Assembly: GCF_004745595.1 (NCBI RefSeq)
Contig: NZ_SRLH01000004.1
Span: 124,001 to 188,000, forward strand
Length of the DNA: 64,000 nucleotides
From: Flavobacterium humi
GTDB taxonomy: Bacteria; Bacteroidota; Bacteroidia; Flavobacteriales; Flavobacteriaceae
Direction of reading: 5' to 3'
Numbering within the stretch: the first letter of the stretch is position 1; each line of letters begins with the position of its first letter. The translations under genes and the position numbers were made by a program. The notes under the pieces are model-generated. The model searched no databases. It saw nothing but the letters and a program-made list of their open reading frames with translations, and was not told the DNA's origin. Shown piece after piece: positions 1 to 9,046 of this stretch.

Positions 1-8
1 TTACGCGC

Positions 9-57
9 GGTCTCTTATTTCTAAACTAAATTTTAGGAATAAGGGACCGTTTTTTAT
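9..57 (+). terminator. Rho-independent terminator of an upstream gene
   Basis: A 17-base-pair stem with a few G-T pairs (arms 9-25 and 32-48) encloses a short loop and is followed at once by a run of T on the + strand. No coding sequence of the upstream gene lies in the window, so this marks the end of a transcript that began before base 1 and separates it from the SusC operon. Confidence 0.8.
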
Positions 58-154
58 TGGGATAATTTGATTTCACAAAAATAATTGTAAGATTTTTATT
101 AGTAATAAAATAAAAATATTCTCATATTTGTGTTAAAACAAATAAAATTATCCT

Positions 155-3100
155 ATGAAATTAACGTTTAATCGATTTTTAGTGCTGTTTTTAGCATTAA
201 TATCACAATTGGTACTGGCACAGGAGAGGAACGCTTCAGGTGTTGTTACAGATCAAAAAGGGCTCCCGTTACCAGGAGTTAATGTAGTCGTCAAAGGCAC
301 CACAAGAGGCGTGCAAACAGACTTTGACGGTAAATTCAAAATCCAGGCTGCGCAGGGCGAAATACTCGTATTTAGTTTTATGGGTATGCAAACCAAAGAA
401 GTAAGTGCATCGGCAAACATGAATGTCAAATTGACCGAAGATGCCCTGCAGTTAGGCGAAGTGACCGTTACCACCGCGTTGGGTATCAAACGGAAACCGG
501 ACGAAATCACCACTTCCAACCAGGTAGTCAAAACAAGGGAACTGACCCAGGCCAGCAATCCCAGCGCCATTCAGAGTTTGGCAGGAAAGGTTTCAGGACT
601 TCAGGTGAGCACCACTTCAACCGGATTGAACCCCGGCGTGAGTATCGTTTTAAGAGGGGCGAAATCAATTTCGGGAAACAACGAGGCATTGGTTGTTATT
701 GATAACATTGTCTCGAGCGCTTCTGTTCTTTCTTCCATTGACCCTAACGTCATCGAATCCATAAATGTGATCAAAGGGGCCAATGGTGCCGCATTATATG
801 GAGAAAGAGGGGCTACAGGTGTCATCATTGTGACCACCAAAAAAGGAACAAAGTCAGAAAAAATGACTGTTGACGTTACGTCATCGGTTACAACCGAATC
901 CATAGCGTACCTTCCGGAAACCCAAAACAGGTACGGCCAGGGATGGCAAGGGGATTTCGACTGGACAGATCAAGGTTCCTGGGGGCCGGAATATGACGGG
1001 TCAACGCAGGTTGTCGGTATTCCGTATCCAACGGCAACAGACTGGCGTTTTGGCGCTTACGAACATATTGAAGACAATATCAAGCCTTTCTTCGATACAG
1101 GCATCAACCTGCAGAACAGTGCTACAATTGCGGCAGGCAATGTCGATACCGGATATATTTCCTTGAATTTAAACCGGCAGGATTTCAAAGGAGTTATCCC
1201 TTCCGATGTAAAAACAAAAAACTTTTTCAACTTAAGCGGCGGAAAAAAAGTAGGGAAGTTCATGCTGTCAGGGATAGCCAGGTATTCAAACGATAAAACA
1301 TCAAGGGTAAACGGGAATACATACCAGACGCTTGCCAATACGGCCGGTAATATCCCTGTTCAAATGTTCAATTCGGGTAATAATGGCGACCACTGGACAT
1401 TGTATGATGACAGCCCGTACTGGAAATTGAAAAACGACAGGACGGATATCGAAAATAATATCAACGAATTTATGGGTGAGGCACAGTATTCGTTAAACAA
1501 GAATATTGATTTTGTATTAAGGAGCTCTGTAAGGAATACTTCCGGCAATACTACTTCCTTTACCAACGAATACATCGATTTGCTCCAGTTGACGGGTACC
1601 GATAGGAAAATCCGTTCTTTTTACAGTCAGGCCAATTCAAACAGAAGGGTGATCTATACTGATTTCCTGGTGAATTTCAATTACGATTTAACGGAAAAAA
1701 TAACCTTCAAATCGAATTTGGGTTTAAACGCCACTGATGATAAATTCAATTCGGTAGGTTCTTCAGGACGTGATTTAAGCCTTGCCGATTATTACGATTT
1801 GGATAATATCTCCAATGTCCAGAATCCGTCTGAATTTAAATCAAGACAAAGGACAGCCGGTATTTTCGGGCAGGTTGATTTAGGTTACAATGAATATTTA
1901 TTCTTAAACCTTACGGGCAGAAACGATTGGAATTCGGCTTTAAAAACCATCAACAGGAAAAATACGAGCTTTTTCTACCCTTCGGCGGGTATAGCATTCA
2001 TCCCGACCAAAGCTTTTGAAGGGTTGAAAGGAAATGTGCTGCACAAGGCAAAACTTTCGGCCAGTTACGTAAAAGTAGGAAATGCAAGTGCTTTGGCACC
2101 GCACGCCTTGAACAATACGGGAATAAAAGCTCCGGGCTATCCGTATTTCCTGACACCGTTAAATTCATTCATACTGAACACTTCCAAAGTAGATAAGGAT
2201 ATCGAAAACGAATTTGTGAAATCTGCGGAATTTAATGTCAACCTGGAATTCCTGAACAGAAGAGTACCGAGGATTACACTTGATGCGGCTGCCACCATTT
2301 CCAGAAATGAAAACCAGTTGCTAAATACAACAGTATCCAGTACAACAGGGTTGGGGGATGCGCTGATCAATGTAGGGGAAACCAAATCACGAGCGTTTGA
2401 AGTAGACTTAGGTTTTACGCCTTTTAAAACGGACAATATAGAATGGAGCGGAAGGGTTTCGTATTCCACATTCAAAACAACTGTTGTAAAAGTGACGGAT
2501 GATTCTGATATCGTAGGATCCGGGACGCCTGGTATTTATGCTGTAGAAGGACAAGAGTTTCCTTTAATCAGAGGATATGCCTATACAAGGGACGATCAGG
2601 GAAGAGTGGTGCTGGATTCTAATGGTGACCCGATAAAAAGCTCTCAATTGCAAATTTTAGGCAAAACGACACCGGACTATATTTTAAACTTTTCGACAGA
2701 ATTCAAATATAAAAACATAACTTTAAGTGCTGTAGCGGATTACAGGACAGGCCATGTTTTCTATTCGGGTGTGGCGGAACAGCTTAACGGACAGGGAAGA
2801 TCTATAGAATCTGCCGAAGGAGGAAGGCAGCCTTTTATTTTCCCGAATTCTACTATTGAAGGTTCAGGGGTAACAAATACGACACAAACTACCGGAGGAG
2901 ACGGTTCCTATGCTGATTTTCAAAGTTATGTAACGGATAATTACGGTTATTTTGATGAGAATTTCGTTATGGATGCCAGCGCGTTCAAACTTCGTGAGGT
3001 AGCCTTGAATTACGAATTGTCCAAAAACATCATTTCAAGAGTGGGTTTAAGCCGCTTTAATGTGGGAATCAGCGGCAGGAATTTGCTGACCGTATTGCCA

Positions 3101-3208
3101 AAAGCCAACAGGAATTATAACGATCCTGAAACAGGTAACGGAATAGCGGGTTATAGCTTTACGCCACCAACGAAATTCTATACTTTCAGTATTAATCTTG
3201 CCTTCTAA
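155..3208 (+). CDS. SusC/RagA-family TonB-linked outer membrane transporter
   Basis: This 1017-residue protein is an outer membrane, TonB-powered importer of the SusC type, which works with a SusD lipoprotein lid to take up oligomeric nutrients. A signal peptide (about 1-22, ending in LAQ) is followed by a carboxypeptidase-regulatory-like domain (about 27-100, with GVNVVVKGTTRG and FDGKF), a plug domain (about 130-230, ending VIIVTTKKG) and a long beta barrel ending in the aromatic residue expected of a barrel protein. Length is normal for SusC. The SusD gene follows after two bases and a small lipoprotein completes the operon. No glycoside hydrolase or protease lies next to it, so the substrate cannot be read from context. 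Confidence 0.93.
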   Translation: MKLTFNRFLVLFLALISQLVLAQERNASGVVTDQKGLPLPGVNVVVKGTTRGVQTDFDGKFKIQAAQGEILVFSFMGMQTKEVSASANMNVKLTEDALQLGEVTVTTALGIKRKPDEITTSNQVVKTRELTQASNPSAIQSLAGKVSGLQVSTTSTGLNPGVSIVLRGAKSISGNNEALVVIDNIVSSASVLSSIDPNVIESINVIKGANGAALYGERGATGVIIVTTKKGTKSEKMTVDVTSSVTTESIAYLPETQNRYGQGWQGDFDWTDQGSWGPEYDGSTQVVGIPYPTATDWRFGAYEHIEDNIKPFFDTGINLQNSATIAAGNVDTGYISLNLNRQDFKGVIPSDVKTKNFFNLSGGKKVGKFMLSGIARYSNDKTSRVNGNTYQTLANTAGNIPVQMFNSGNNGDHWTLYDDSPYWKLKNDRTDIENNINEFMGEAQYSLNKNIDFVLRSSVRNTSGNTTSFTNEYIDLLQLTGTDRKIRSFYSQANSNRRVIYTDFLVNFNYDLTEKITFKSNLGLNATDDKFNSVGSSGRDLSLADYYDLDNISNVQNPSEFKSRQRTAGIFGQVDLGYNEYLFLNLTGRNDWNSALKTINRKNTSFFYPSAGIAFIPTKAFEGLKGNVLHKAKLSASYVKVGNASALAPHALNNTGIKAPGYPYFLTPLNSFILNTSKVDKDIENEFVKSAEFNVNLEFLNRRVPRITLDAAATISRNENQLLNTTVSSTTGLGDALINVGETKSRAFEVDLGFTPFKTDNIEWSGRVSYSTFKTTVVKVTDDSDIVGSGTPGIYAVEGQEFPLIRGYAYTRDDQGRVVLDSNGDPIKSSQLQILGKTTPDYILNFSTEFKYKNITLSAVADYRTGHVFYSGVAEQLNGQGRSIESAEGGRQPFIFPNSTIEGSGVTNTTQTTGGDGSYADFQSYVTDNYGYFDENFVMDASAFKLREVALNYELSKNIISRVGLSRFNVGISGRNLLTVLPKANRNYNDPETGNGIAGYSFTPPTKFYTFSINLAF

Positions 3209-3219
3209 AAATGTACAAA

Positions 3220-4731
3220 ATGAAAAAAGCAATACGAAAAATAACGATATTCTCTATAATCGCAACGTTCTTTGTGTCCTGTGAAGATTATATTGATGTT
3301 AACAAAGACCCGAATAGCCCGGAAGTCTCAGAATTGACTCCCGACAACATCCTGCCAGGGGCACAAACCACTACGGCAACTACCTTCGGGACAAGGATGA
3401 ACCAACTTGGGAACCTGATGTCCGTGAGCTGGTCTGCAAATGCGACTGATTTTACCAGTCCTTTTATCAATGAGTTCAAATACAATGTCACCACTACTTT
3501 TTACGATGATATTTGGGATAACCTGTACCAAAGGACCTCTAATTTTTCCCATATCGAAAAATACCAGGACGGGCAAAATTGGGACCATCATAGAGCGATT
3601 GCCAAGATTATGAAAAGCTTTTATTTTCAGTATCTTGTTGATTTGTATGGCGATTTACCGTATACTCAAATCCACAACAGCACTGATTTCCTTTTTCCTA
3701 AATACGATGACGATAAGGCAACGTACCGATTATTGATCACACAATTGGATGATGCCATCAATTTGATAGACAATACCGATGATACCACTGTACGTTCTGT
3801 AGTTGCCTTTGATGTTATGATGCATGGCGATATGCCGAAATGGAAACGTTTTGCCAATACCCTGAAACTCCGTATCCTTTTGAGACAGTCGCAATTAGCC
3901 GATGCCGATACGCAAACCTACCTGACACAGCAGTTTGCCAATCTTCAAAATTCGGGAGCACAATTTTTAGCGGCCAATGAAGACGTGACAATAAATCCGG
4001 GATACCTGAATTCGGATGGGAAACAGAATCCTTTTTATGCAACGTATGGAAGGGATCCGCAGGGAGATGCCACATCTACAAACAATTTGGTAGGGCCGTC
4101 AAAATTCACTGCTGATTTTTTACGTGGTTTACTTCCTGGAAGAAGTGTGGTTGATCCGAGAAGGTTACGTCTTTATACTTCGAGAACTGCGGGATCAACA
4201 ACCATTACAGGAGTTGCGCAGGGAGCTAGCACAGGAAGGCCTTCCCGTTTAGGGCCGGCAATCATTAAAGGTTCCAATCAGGATATGATCATCATGCAAT
4301 CTGCCGAAAGCTTATTTCTTCAGGCAGAAGCGGCGCAAAGAGGCTATCTTGCGGGCAATGCGCAGGCTTTATTTGAAAACGGTATCAATGCTTCATTTGC
4401 AATATTGGGATCAACTCCTACGGAAGCCGCTAATTATATTACTTTGAGCCAGGGTGTCAATACCGTTGGATGGACTGGTTCTGCCAATAAAATCGAAGCC
4501 ATTATCACCCAAAAATGGATTGCCAATAACTGTATCAATGGTATCGAATCATGGATTGAACTGACCAGGACAGGATTCCCTTCCGGAATGCCATTGCCTT
4601 TGACCACAAACAGCGCGACAAGGCCTATCCGATTGTTGTACCCGGCTTCCGAATATTCGGGGAACACCAATAACGTGCCTAACCAAACAGCTGCGGATGC
4701 TTTTACCAGCCCTGTATTTTGGGATAATTAA
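3220..4731 (+). CDS. SusD/RagB-family nutrient-binding lipoprotein
   Basis: This is the surface-exposed SusD-type partner of the SusC transporter just upstream, expected to cap the barrel and bind ligand. The chosen start (MKKAIRK) gives 503 residues; an in-frame ATG nine bases earlier is also possible. The signal peptide ends in a lipobox (FFVSC, Cys21), followed by acidic residues and the SusD-like opening DVNKDPN. The repeat-rich helical region and the segment with AESLFLQAEAAQRG (about 370) are typical of the SusD-like_2 branch, which is not restricted to glycans. It is translationally close to susC and is followed 38 bases later by a third lipoprotein gene. Confidence 0.92.
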   Translation: MKKAIRKITIFSIIATFFVSCEDYIDVNKDPNSPEVSELTPDNILPGAQTTTATTFGTRMNQLGNLMSVSWSANATDFTSPFINEFKYNVTTTFYDDIWDNLYQRTSNFSHIEKYQDGQNWDHHRAIAKIMKSFYFQYLVDLYGDLPYTQIHNSTDFLFPKYDDDKATYRLLITQLDDAINLIDNTDDTTVRSVVAFDVMMHGDMPKWKRFANTLKLRILLRQSQLADADTQTYLTQQFANLQNSGAQFLAANEDVTINPGYLNSDGKQNPFYATYGRDPQGDATSTNNLVGPSKFTADFLRGLLPGRSVVDPRRLRLYTSRTAGSTTITGVAQGASTGRPSRLGPAIIKGSNQDMIIMQSAESLFLQAEAAQRGYLAGNAQALFENGINASFAILGSTPTEAANYITLSQGVNTVGWTGSANKIEAIITQKWIANNCINGIESWIELTRTGFPSGMPLPLTTNSATRPIRLLYPASEYSGNTNNVPNQTAADAFTSPVFWDN

Positions 4732-4769
4732 TTCACAGACATTAAAAGTCTAATCAAAAACAAAGAAAA

Positions 4770-5246
4770 ATGGACAATTATATAAAAAACATAGGAAAAT
4801 TAACGGCACTGTCCTTATGCGGGTTATTGTTATTCTCTTGTGAGAAGGAAGACGACCTACTGCAACGTACCGGTAAACCTACTGTGACGATAGATCAAAA
4901 AGACATCACGGTGACCGAAGGCGATCCGATTACCCTGGATTTTAAATTAAGTTATGCTATTCCGGCGGAAACCCACATCAGGATTGAAGTAGCCGGAGGT
5001 ACCGCTACAGACGAGGATGATTTCCTATTCGACCTGGATACCATGGAAGATGCCGGCGGCGGATTTTTTGGAGGGAACGGATACTTTTTTGTCATAGACC
5101 CGGACGAAACGACAGCGACACTGGATATCGAAACAATAGCCGATGCCATGCCGGAAGGGACTGAAACACTAACATTGAAATTTTATAGTGCCAGTCAGGG
5201 AAGAGCAGTAATCGACCAAACAGTAAATGTAAAAATCAACGATTAA
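4770..5246 (+). CDS. Small lipoprotein with a Calx-beta-like domain
   Basis: A 158-residue lipoprotein with lipobox LLFSC (Cys24) and the acidic tail KEDD after the cysteine, which fits surface export in this phylum. The body has the Calx-beta pattern: ITVTEGDPITLDFKL near 50-65, an acidic loop around ATDEDDF, a DPDETTATLDIETIAD segment and the closing PEGTETLTLKF. It is the last gene of the SusC/SusD operon and ends about 30 bases before a terminator, so it is probably an accessory surface ligand-binding or lid-associated protein. No catalytic signature is visible. The link to the transporter rests on position only. Confidence 0.75.
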   Translation: MDNYIKNIGKLTALSLCGLLLFSCEKEDDLLQRTGKPTVTIDQKDITVTEGDPITLDFKLSYAIPAETHIRIEVAGGTATDEDDFLFDLDTMEDAGGGFFGGNGYFFVIDPDETTATLDIETIADAMPEGTETLTLKFYSASQGRAVIDQTVNVKIND

Positions 5247-5275
5247 TTATTTTTTTTGATCGATTAAGAAAAGAA

Positions 5276-5306
5276 AGAGCCGTCCAAAATCAGGGCGGCT
5301 CTTTTT
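5276..5306 (+). terminator. Terminator of the SusC/SusD operon
   Basis: A 10-base-pair stem (5276-5285 with 5293-5302, one G-T pair) is followed by five T. It closes the three-gene operon before mutL. Confidence 0.88.
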
Positions 5307-5364
5307 GTAGTAGTATTTTTTTATTTTAAGAATATCTTGGCTATTAAAACCAAAACCTTTTCCT

Positions 5365-5372
5365 TAAATTTG
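5365..5372 (+). promoter_or_regulatory. Probable -7 box of the mutL promoter
   Basis: TAAATTTG matches the Bacteroidetes -7 consensus TAnnTTTG and lies 62 bases before the mutL start codon. A TTG at 5337-5339 could serve as the -33 element, although its spacing (25 bases) is longer than usual. Confidence 0.5.
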
Positions 5373-5434
5373 TGAACTCTGGTCTGCTAATCCGACCAGT
5401 CAGAAGAATAACAAGTTAACCACAAAATAAATTA

Positions 5435-7282
5435 ATGTCAAGTATAATCCAATTACTTCCTGATCACGTTGCGAATCAAATTGCCGCAGGAGAAGTTGTA
5501 CAACGCCCGGCTTCAGTAGTCAAAGAACTATTGGAAAATGCCATCGATGCGGGAGCCAGTGACATTAAACTGATTTGTAAGGAAGCCGGGAAAACCCTTG
5601 TCCAGGTTATCGATAACGGAAAAGGAATGAGTGTAACCGATGCACGTTTGTGTTTCGAACGCCACGCGACTTCCAAAATCCGTAAAGCGGAAGATTTATT
5701 TGACCTGCATACCAAAGGTTTCCGGGGAGAAGCATTGGCTTCTATTGCAGCCATAGCCCACGTAGAATTGAAAACCAGGCAGGACCAGGAAGAACTGGGC
5801 ACCCATATTATCATTGAAGGAAGTAAATTTATGGCACAGGAACCTTCTGTTTTGCCTAAAGGAACTTCTTTTTCGGTCAAGAACCTGTTTTTTAATATTC
5901 CGGCACGCCGTAATTTCTTAAAATCGGATGTGGTCGAATTGCGCCATATTATTGATGAATTCCAGCGTGTTGCCTTGGCGCACAGCAACATTCATTTTAC
6001 CTTGTACCATAACGGAAGCGAATTATTCAATTTGCCCCAGTCGAATTTACGCCAGCGGATTGTCAATATTTTTTCTGGTAAAACCAATGAAAAACTCGTG
6101 CCCATCCAGGAATCTACCGAAATCCTGTCTATTCAGGGTTTTGTAGGGAAGCCTGAATTTGCCAAGAAAAACCGCGGCGAGCAATTCTTTTTTGTAAACG
6201 ACAGGTTCATCAAAAGTTCCTACCTGCACCATGCGGTAATGTCTGCCTATGAAGGTTTGCTGCGTGACGGCCTGCAACCCAGCTATTTCTTATACCTGAC
6301 GGTGCCTACCCATACGATCGATATCAATATCCATCCCACAAAAACCGAAATCAAGTTTGATGACGAACATGCTTTGTATGCGATTTTACGTTCTGCGACC
6401 AAACATAGTTTAGGCCAGTTCAATGTGGCACCAATCCTGGATTTCGAAAGGGATTTTAACCTTGATACCCCGTATAGCTACCAAAATAAAGAAGCCGAAA
6501 CGCCAACCATACAAATCGACAGTAATTTCAATCCGTTCCAGGAAGAGAAAAAAACGGCAACAGGCTCGTCTTTTGGCTTTAAGCCGAAAAAAGAAGCCCA
6601 GCCACAATGGGAAAGCCTGTATGTAGGCCTGAAAGAGAATTTTGAGCCGGAGGAAATGCATTTTGAATCAGAAGCGGTAACGAGTTCTTTGTTCTCTGAT
6701 CATGAAGTGGAAAAAGCCCCTACATCAACCTATCAAATCCATAAAAAATATATTGTCAGCCCTATTAAATCAGGAATGCTGATTATTGACCAGCAAAGGG
6801 CCCATCAGCGTATTTTGTATGAGCAATTCCTGACCAATATTACAGTACACCAGGCCAGCAGCCAACAATTGCTGTTCCCGCTGACCCTGTATTTTTCCGG
6901 GAATGAAATGGCCATATTGAAGGAATTGAAGCCATCCTTGGAAAGCACAGGTTTTATATTTGAAGCTTTGAACCTGGATTCGGTAGTGATTTCCGGTGTG
7001 CCTGTGGCCATTACCGAGAGCGAGGTTCCCATCGTTTTGGAACAATTGATCTCTGATTTGCAGGACGAAATCCCCGACAGCAGTTTCAGCCAGATGGACA
7101 GTATGGCAAAATCTATGGCAAGGAGCTTGGCTGTAAAAACCGGAACGTACCTTACCGAAAAAGAACAGGAAAATATGGTCAACAGCCTGTTTGCCTGCAA
7201 AGAAAATTCGGTTTCGCCTTTTAATAAACCTACTTTCATTACGTTGAGTGTGGAAGATTTGGATAAAAAATTCAGTATATGA
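5435..7282 (+). CDS. mutL: DNA mismatch repair protein MutL
   Basis: MutL couples mismatch recognition by MutS to downstream strand removal. The 615 residues show the GHKL ATPase motifs: ELLENAIDAG (E34/N35), DNGKGM near 61-66 and FRGEAL near 99-104. The C-terminal dimerisation domain starts near residue 430. At 452-463 the sequence is DQQRAHQRILYE where endonuclease-type MutL proteins have DQHA(x)2E(x)4E, so the usual metal-binding His and the first Glu are replaced, and the late CPHGRP-type motif is also absent (SPFNKP). The stop overlaps the start of a rhomboid gene by four bases, indicating translational coupling. Confidence 0.96.
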   Translation: MSSIIQLLPDHVANQIAAGEVVQRPASVVKELLENAIDAGASDIKLICKEAGKTLVQVIDNGKGMSVTDARLCFERHATSKIRKAEDLFDLHTKGFRGEALASIAAIAHVELKTRQDQEELGTHIIIEGSKFMAQEPSVLPKGTSFSVKNLFFNIPARRNFLKSDVVELRHIIDEFQRVALAHSNIHFTLYHNGSELFNLPQSNLRQRIVNIFSGKTNEKLVPIQESTEILSIQGFVGKPEFAKKNRGEQFFFVNDRFIKSSYLHHAVMSAYEGLLRDGLQPSYFLYLTVPTHTIDINIHPTKTEIKFDDEHALYAILRSATKHSLGQFNVAPILDFERDFNLDTPYSYQNKEAETPTIQIDSNFNPFQEEKKTATGSSFGFKPKKEAQPQWESLYVGLKENFEPEEMHFESEAVTSSLFSDHEVEKAPTSTYQIHKKYIVSPIKSGMLIIDQQRAHQRILYEQFLTNITVHQASSQQLLFPLTLYFSGNEMAILKELKPSLESTGFIFEALNLDSVVISGVPVAITESEVPIVLEQLISDLQDEIPDSSFSQMDSMAKSMARSLAVKTGTYLTEKEQENMVNSLFACKENSVSPFNKPTFITLSVEDLDKKFSI

Positions 7283-8085
7283 TGAATAATATGACTCCGA
7301 CGGTTAAGCAGTTGCTTATCATTAATATTTTATTTTTCCTCGGAAGCTGGGCAGTTCCCGAGGCAGAGCATTACTTGGCCCTGTATTATTTTGAAAATGA
7401 TAACTTCAGGTTCTGGCAGCCTATCACGCATATGTTTATGCACGGAGGAATCGCTCATCTTGCTTTCAATATGTTTGCTTTGGTTTCCTTCGGGTCTATC
7501 CTGGAACATTTTTGGGGCTGGAAGAGGTTTTTGTTTTTTTACTTATCCTGCGGTATTGGTGCTTTTTTAATACACACCGGTGTAAATTACTATCAAATCC
7601 ATGCTATCCTGGACAATATTTCAGGGCTGAATTTATCCAAGGAAGAGATGATTACGGTACTCAACGCCAATATGGGGCAATTATTTGATGATAATGGGCA
7701 GATGGTAGCAGGGCCTGTCAAAACAATGCTGGAAAATGCGCATTGTACTCAGGAACAATTTAATGCCTTAACCCAGGCACTACCTGACTTTTTAACACCT
7801 GCATTAGGTGCTTCGGGCGCTATTTACGGATTGCTGATTGCCTTTGCTTTCATGTTCCCGGATGCTGAATTGTCGCTGCTTTTTATCCCGATACCACTCA
7901 AAGCCAAATATTTCGTACCCATTTATATGTTCCTGTATGATGGTTTTTTTGGTATCTTCGGAAGTTCTATGTTTGGATTCAGTACCGGTGTAGCTCATTT
8001 TGCGCATATTGGAGGAGCATTAACAGGATTGTTGCTCATGCTGTATTGGAAAAACAGTAAATTCAACCACAAGCGCTGGAATTAA
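7279..8085 (+). CDS. Rhomboid-family intramembrane serine protease
   Basis: A 268-residue multi-pass membrane protein of the rhomboid family, which cleaves transmembrane segments inside the lipid bilayer. The catalytic dyad is visible: Ser179 in GASGAIYG and His243 in AHFAHIGGALTG. The HGGIAHLAFNM segment (55-65) supplies the conserved His and Asn of helix 2. An extra loop of about 70 residues (110-175) separates the early helices from the GxSG segment. It overlaps mutL by four bases and is followed 16 bases later by a second rhomboid gene. A second in-frame ATG directly after the first could also be used. Substrate unknown. Confidence 0.92.
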   Translation: MMNNMTPTVKQLLIINILFFLGSWAVPEAEHYLALYYFENDNFRFWQPITHMFMHGGIAHLAFNMFALVSFGSILEHFWGWKRFLFFYLSCGIGAFLIHTGVNYYQIHAILDNISGLNLSKEEMITVLNANMGQLFDDNGQMVAGPVKTMLENAHCTQEQFNALTQALPDFLTPALGASGAIYGLLIAFAFMFPDAELSLLFIPIPLKAKYFVPIYMFLYDGFFGIFGSSMFGFSTGVAHFAHIGGALTGLLLMLYWKNSKFNHKRWN

Positions 8086-8101
8086 TTCAATATAATGTAA
8101 G

Positions 8102-8986
8102 ATGGACATACTTAACGATTTAAAATTGCAATACAGAATAGGGGATATGACGACCAAATTGATTTTTTGGAACGTCCTCTTGTTTGCTATTCCGGAAGTA
8201 TTTTTTTCTTTACTGAAATTGTTTAACATCCATATTTCGTATTACGATTTTATCGGGCTTACCAACGATCCTTCCGATTTGCTCCAAAAGCCCTGGACGA
8301 TTATTTCCTATTCGTTTTTCCATGCCAATTTCTTTCATATTCTTTTTAACATGCTGATGCTCAATTTTTCAGGAAAATTGTTCACTACGTTTTTCACGCA
8401 AAAGCAATTGTTGGGATTGTATGTTTTGGGAGGTGTGGTAGCAGGAATCGTTTACATCGCCAGTTACCTTTTTTTGCCGGCTTTGGCCAATCAGAATACA
8501 TTGCTGGTTGGCGCTTCTGCATCGGTAATGGCGGTCCTGATAGCTACGGTAACCTACCAACCCCATATGAACCTGAGGCTGGCCCTTATCGGGAATGTCA
8601 AACTCTGGCATATTGCCCTGGTGTTCCTGGCACTCGATCTGATCCAGTTGCCATTAGAGAATACCGGAGGGCATTTGTCGCACCTTGGCGGAGCGCTATT
8701 TGGCTTCATTTATACTAAAGCATTGCAAAACGGAACAGACCTGTCCAGCGGATTCAACGCGATATTGGATTGGTTTGCCACATTATTTTCTCCCCGGAAA
8801 TCTACCCCTTTCACAAAAGTACACCGAAACCCCAAATCGGCTAAACCTGCGAAAACTACTGGTAAAATTGTAACAAAAGACAAAACCCAGCAACAAATTG
8901 ACGAAATTTTGGACAAGATAAGCAAGTCCGGTTACGACAGCCTGACGGCAGATGAGAAGGAATTCCTTTTCAAAGCCGGTAAGTAA
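8102..8986 (+). CDS. Rhomboid protease with C-terminal cytoplasmic tail
   Basis: A second rhomboid-family protease of 294 residues. Catalytic Ser139 lies in GASAS, so the residue after it is Ala instead of the usual Gly, and His194 lies in HLSHLGGALFG. FFHANFFHILFNM (72-84) is the helix-2 motif. About six membrane segments end near residue 205, followed by a soluble tail rich in Lys and Ser and a C-terminal segment (TQQQIDEILDKISKSGYDSL) that resembles the small DUF6576 domain found on rhomboids of this phylum. It probably arose from an old duplication with the preceding gene, but the two are now quite different. Confidence 0.9.
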   Translation: MDILNDLKLQYRIGDMTTKLIFWNVLLFAIPEVFFSLLKLFNIHISYYDFIGLTNDPSDLLQKPWTIISYSFFHANFFHILFNMLMLNFSGKLFTTFFTQKQLLGLYVLGGVVAGIVYIASYLFLPALANQNTLLVGASASVMAVLIATVTYQPHMNLRLALIGNVKLWHIALVFLALDLIQLPLENTGGHLSHLGGALFGFIYTKALQNGTDLSSGFNAILDWFATLFSPRKSTPFTKVHRNPKSAKPAKTTGKIVTKDKTQQQIDEILDKISKSGYDSLTADEKEFLFKAGK

Positions 8987-9046
8987 TGTTTTAATTTTTG
9001 CCAAAATATCATTAATTTGTACTGATATTCAGTAAAGTAAAGAATA

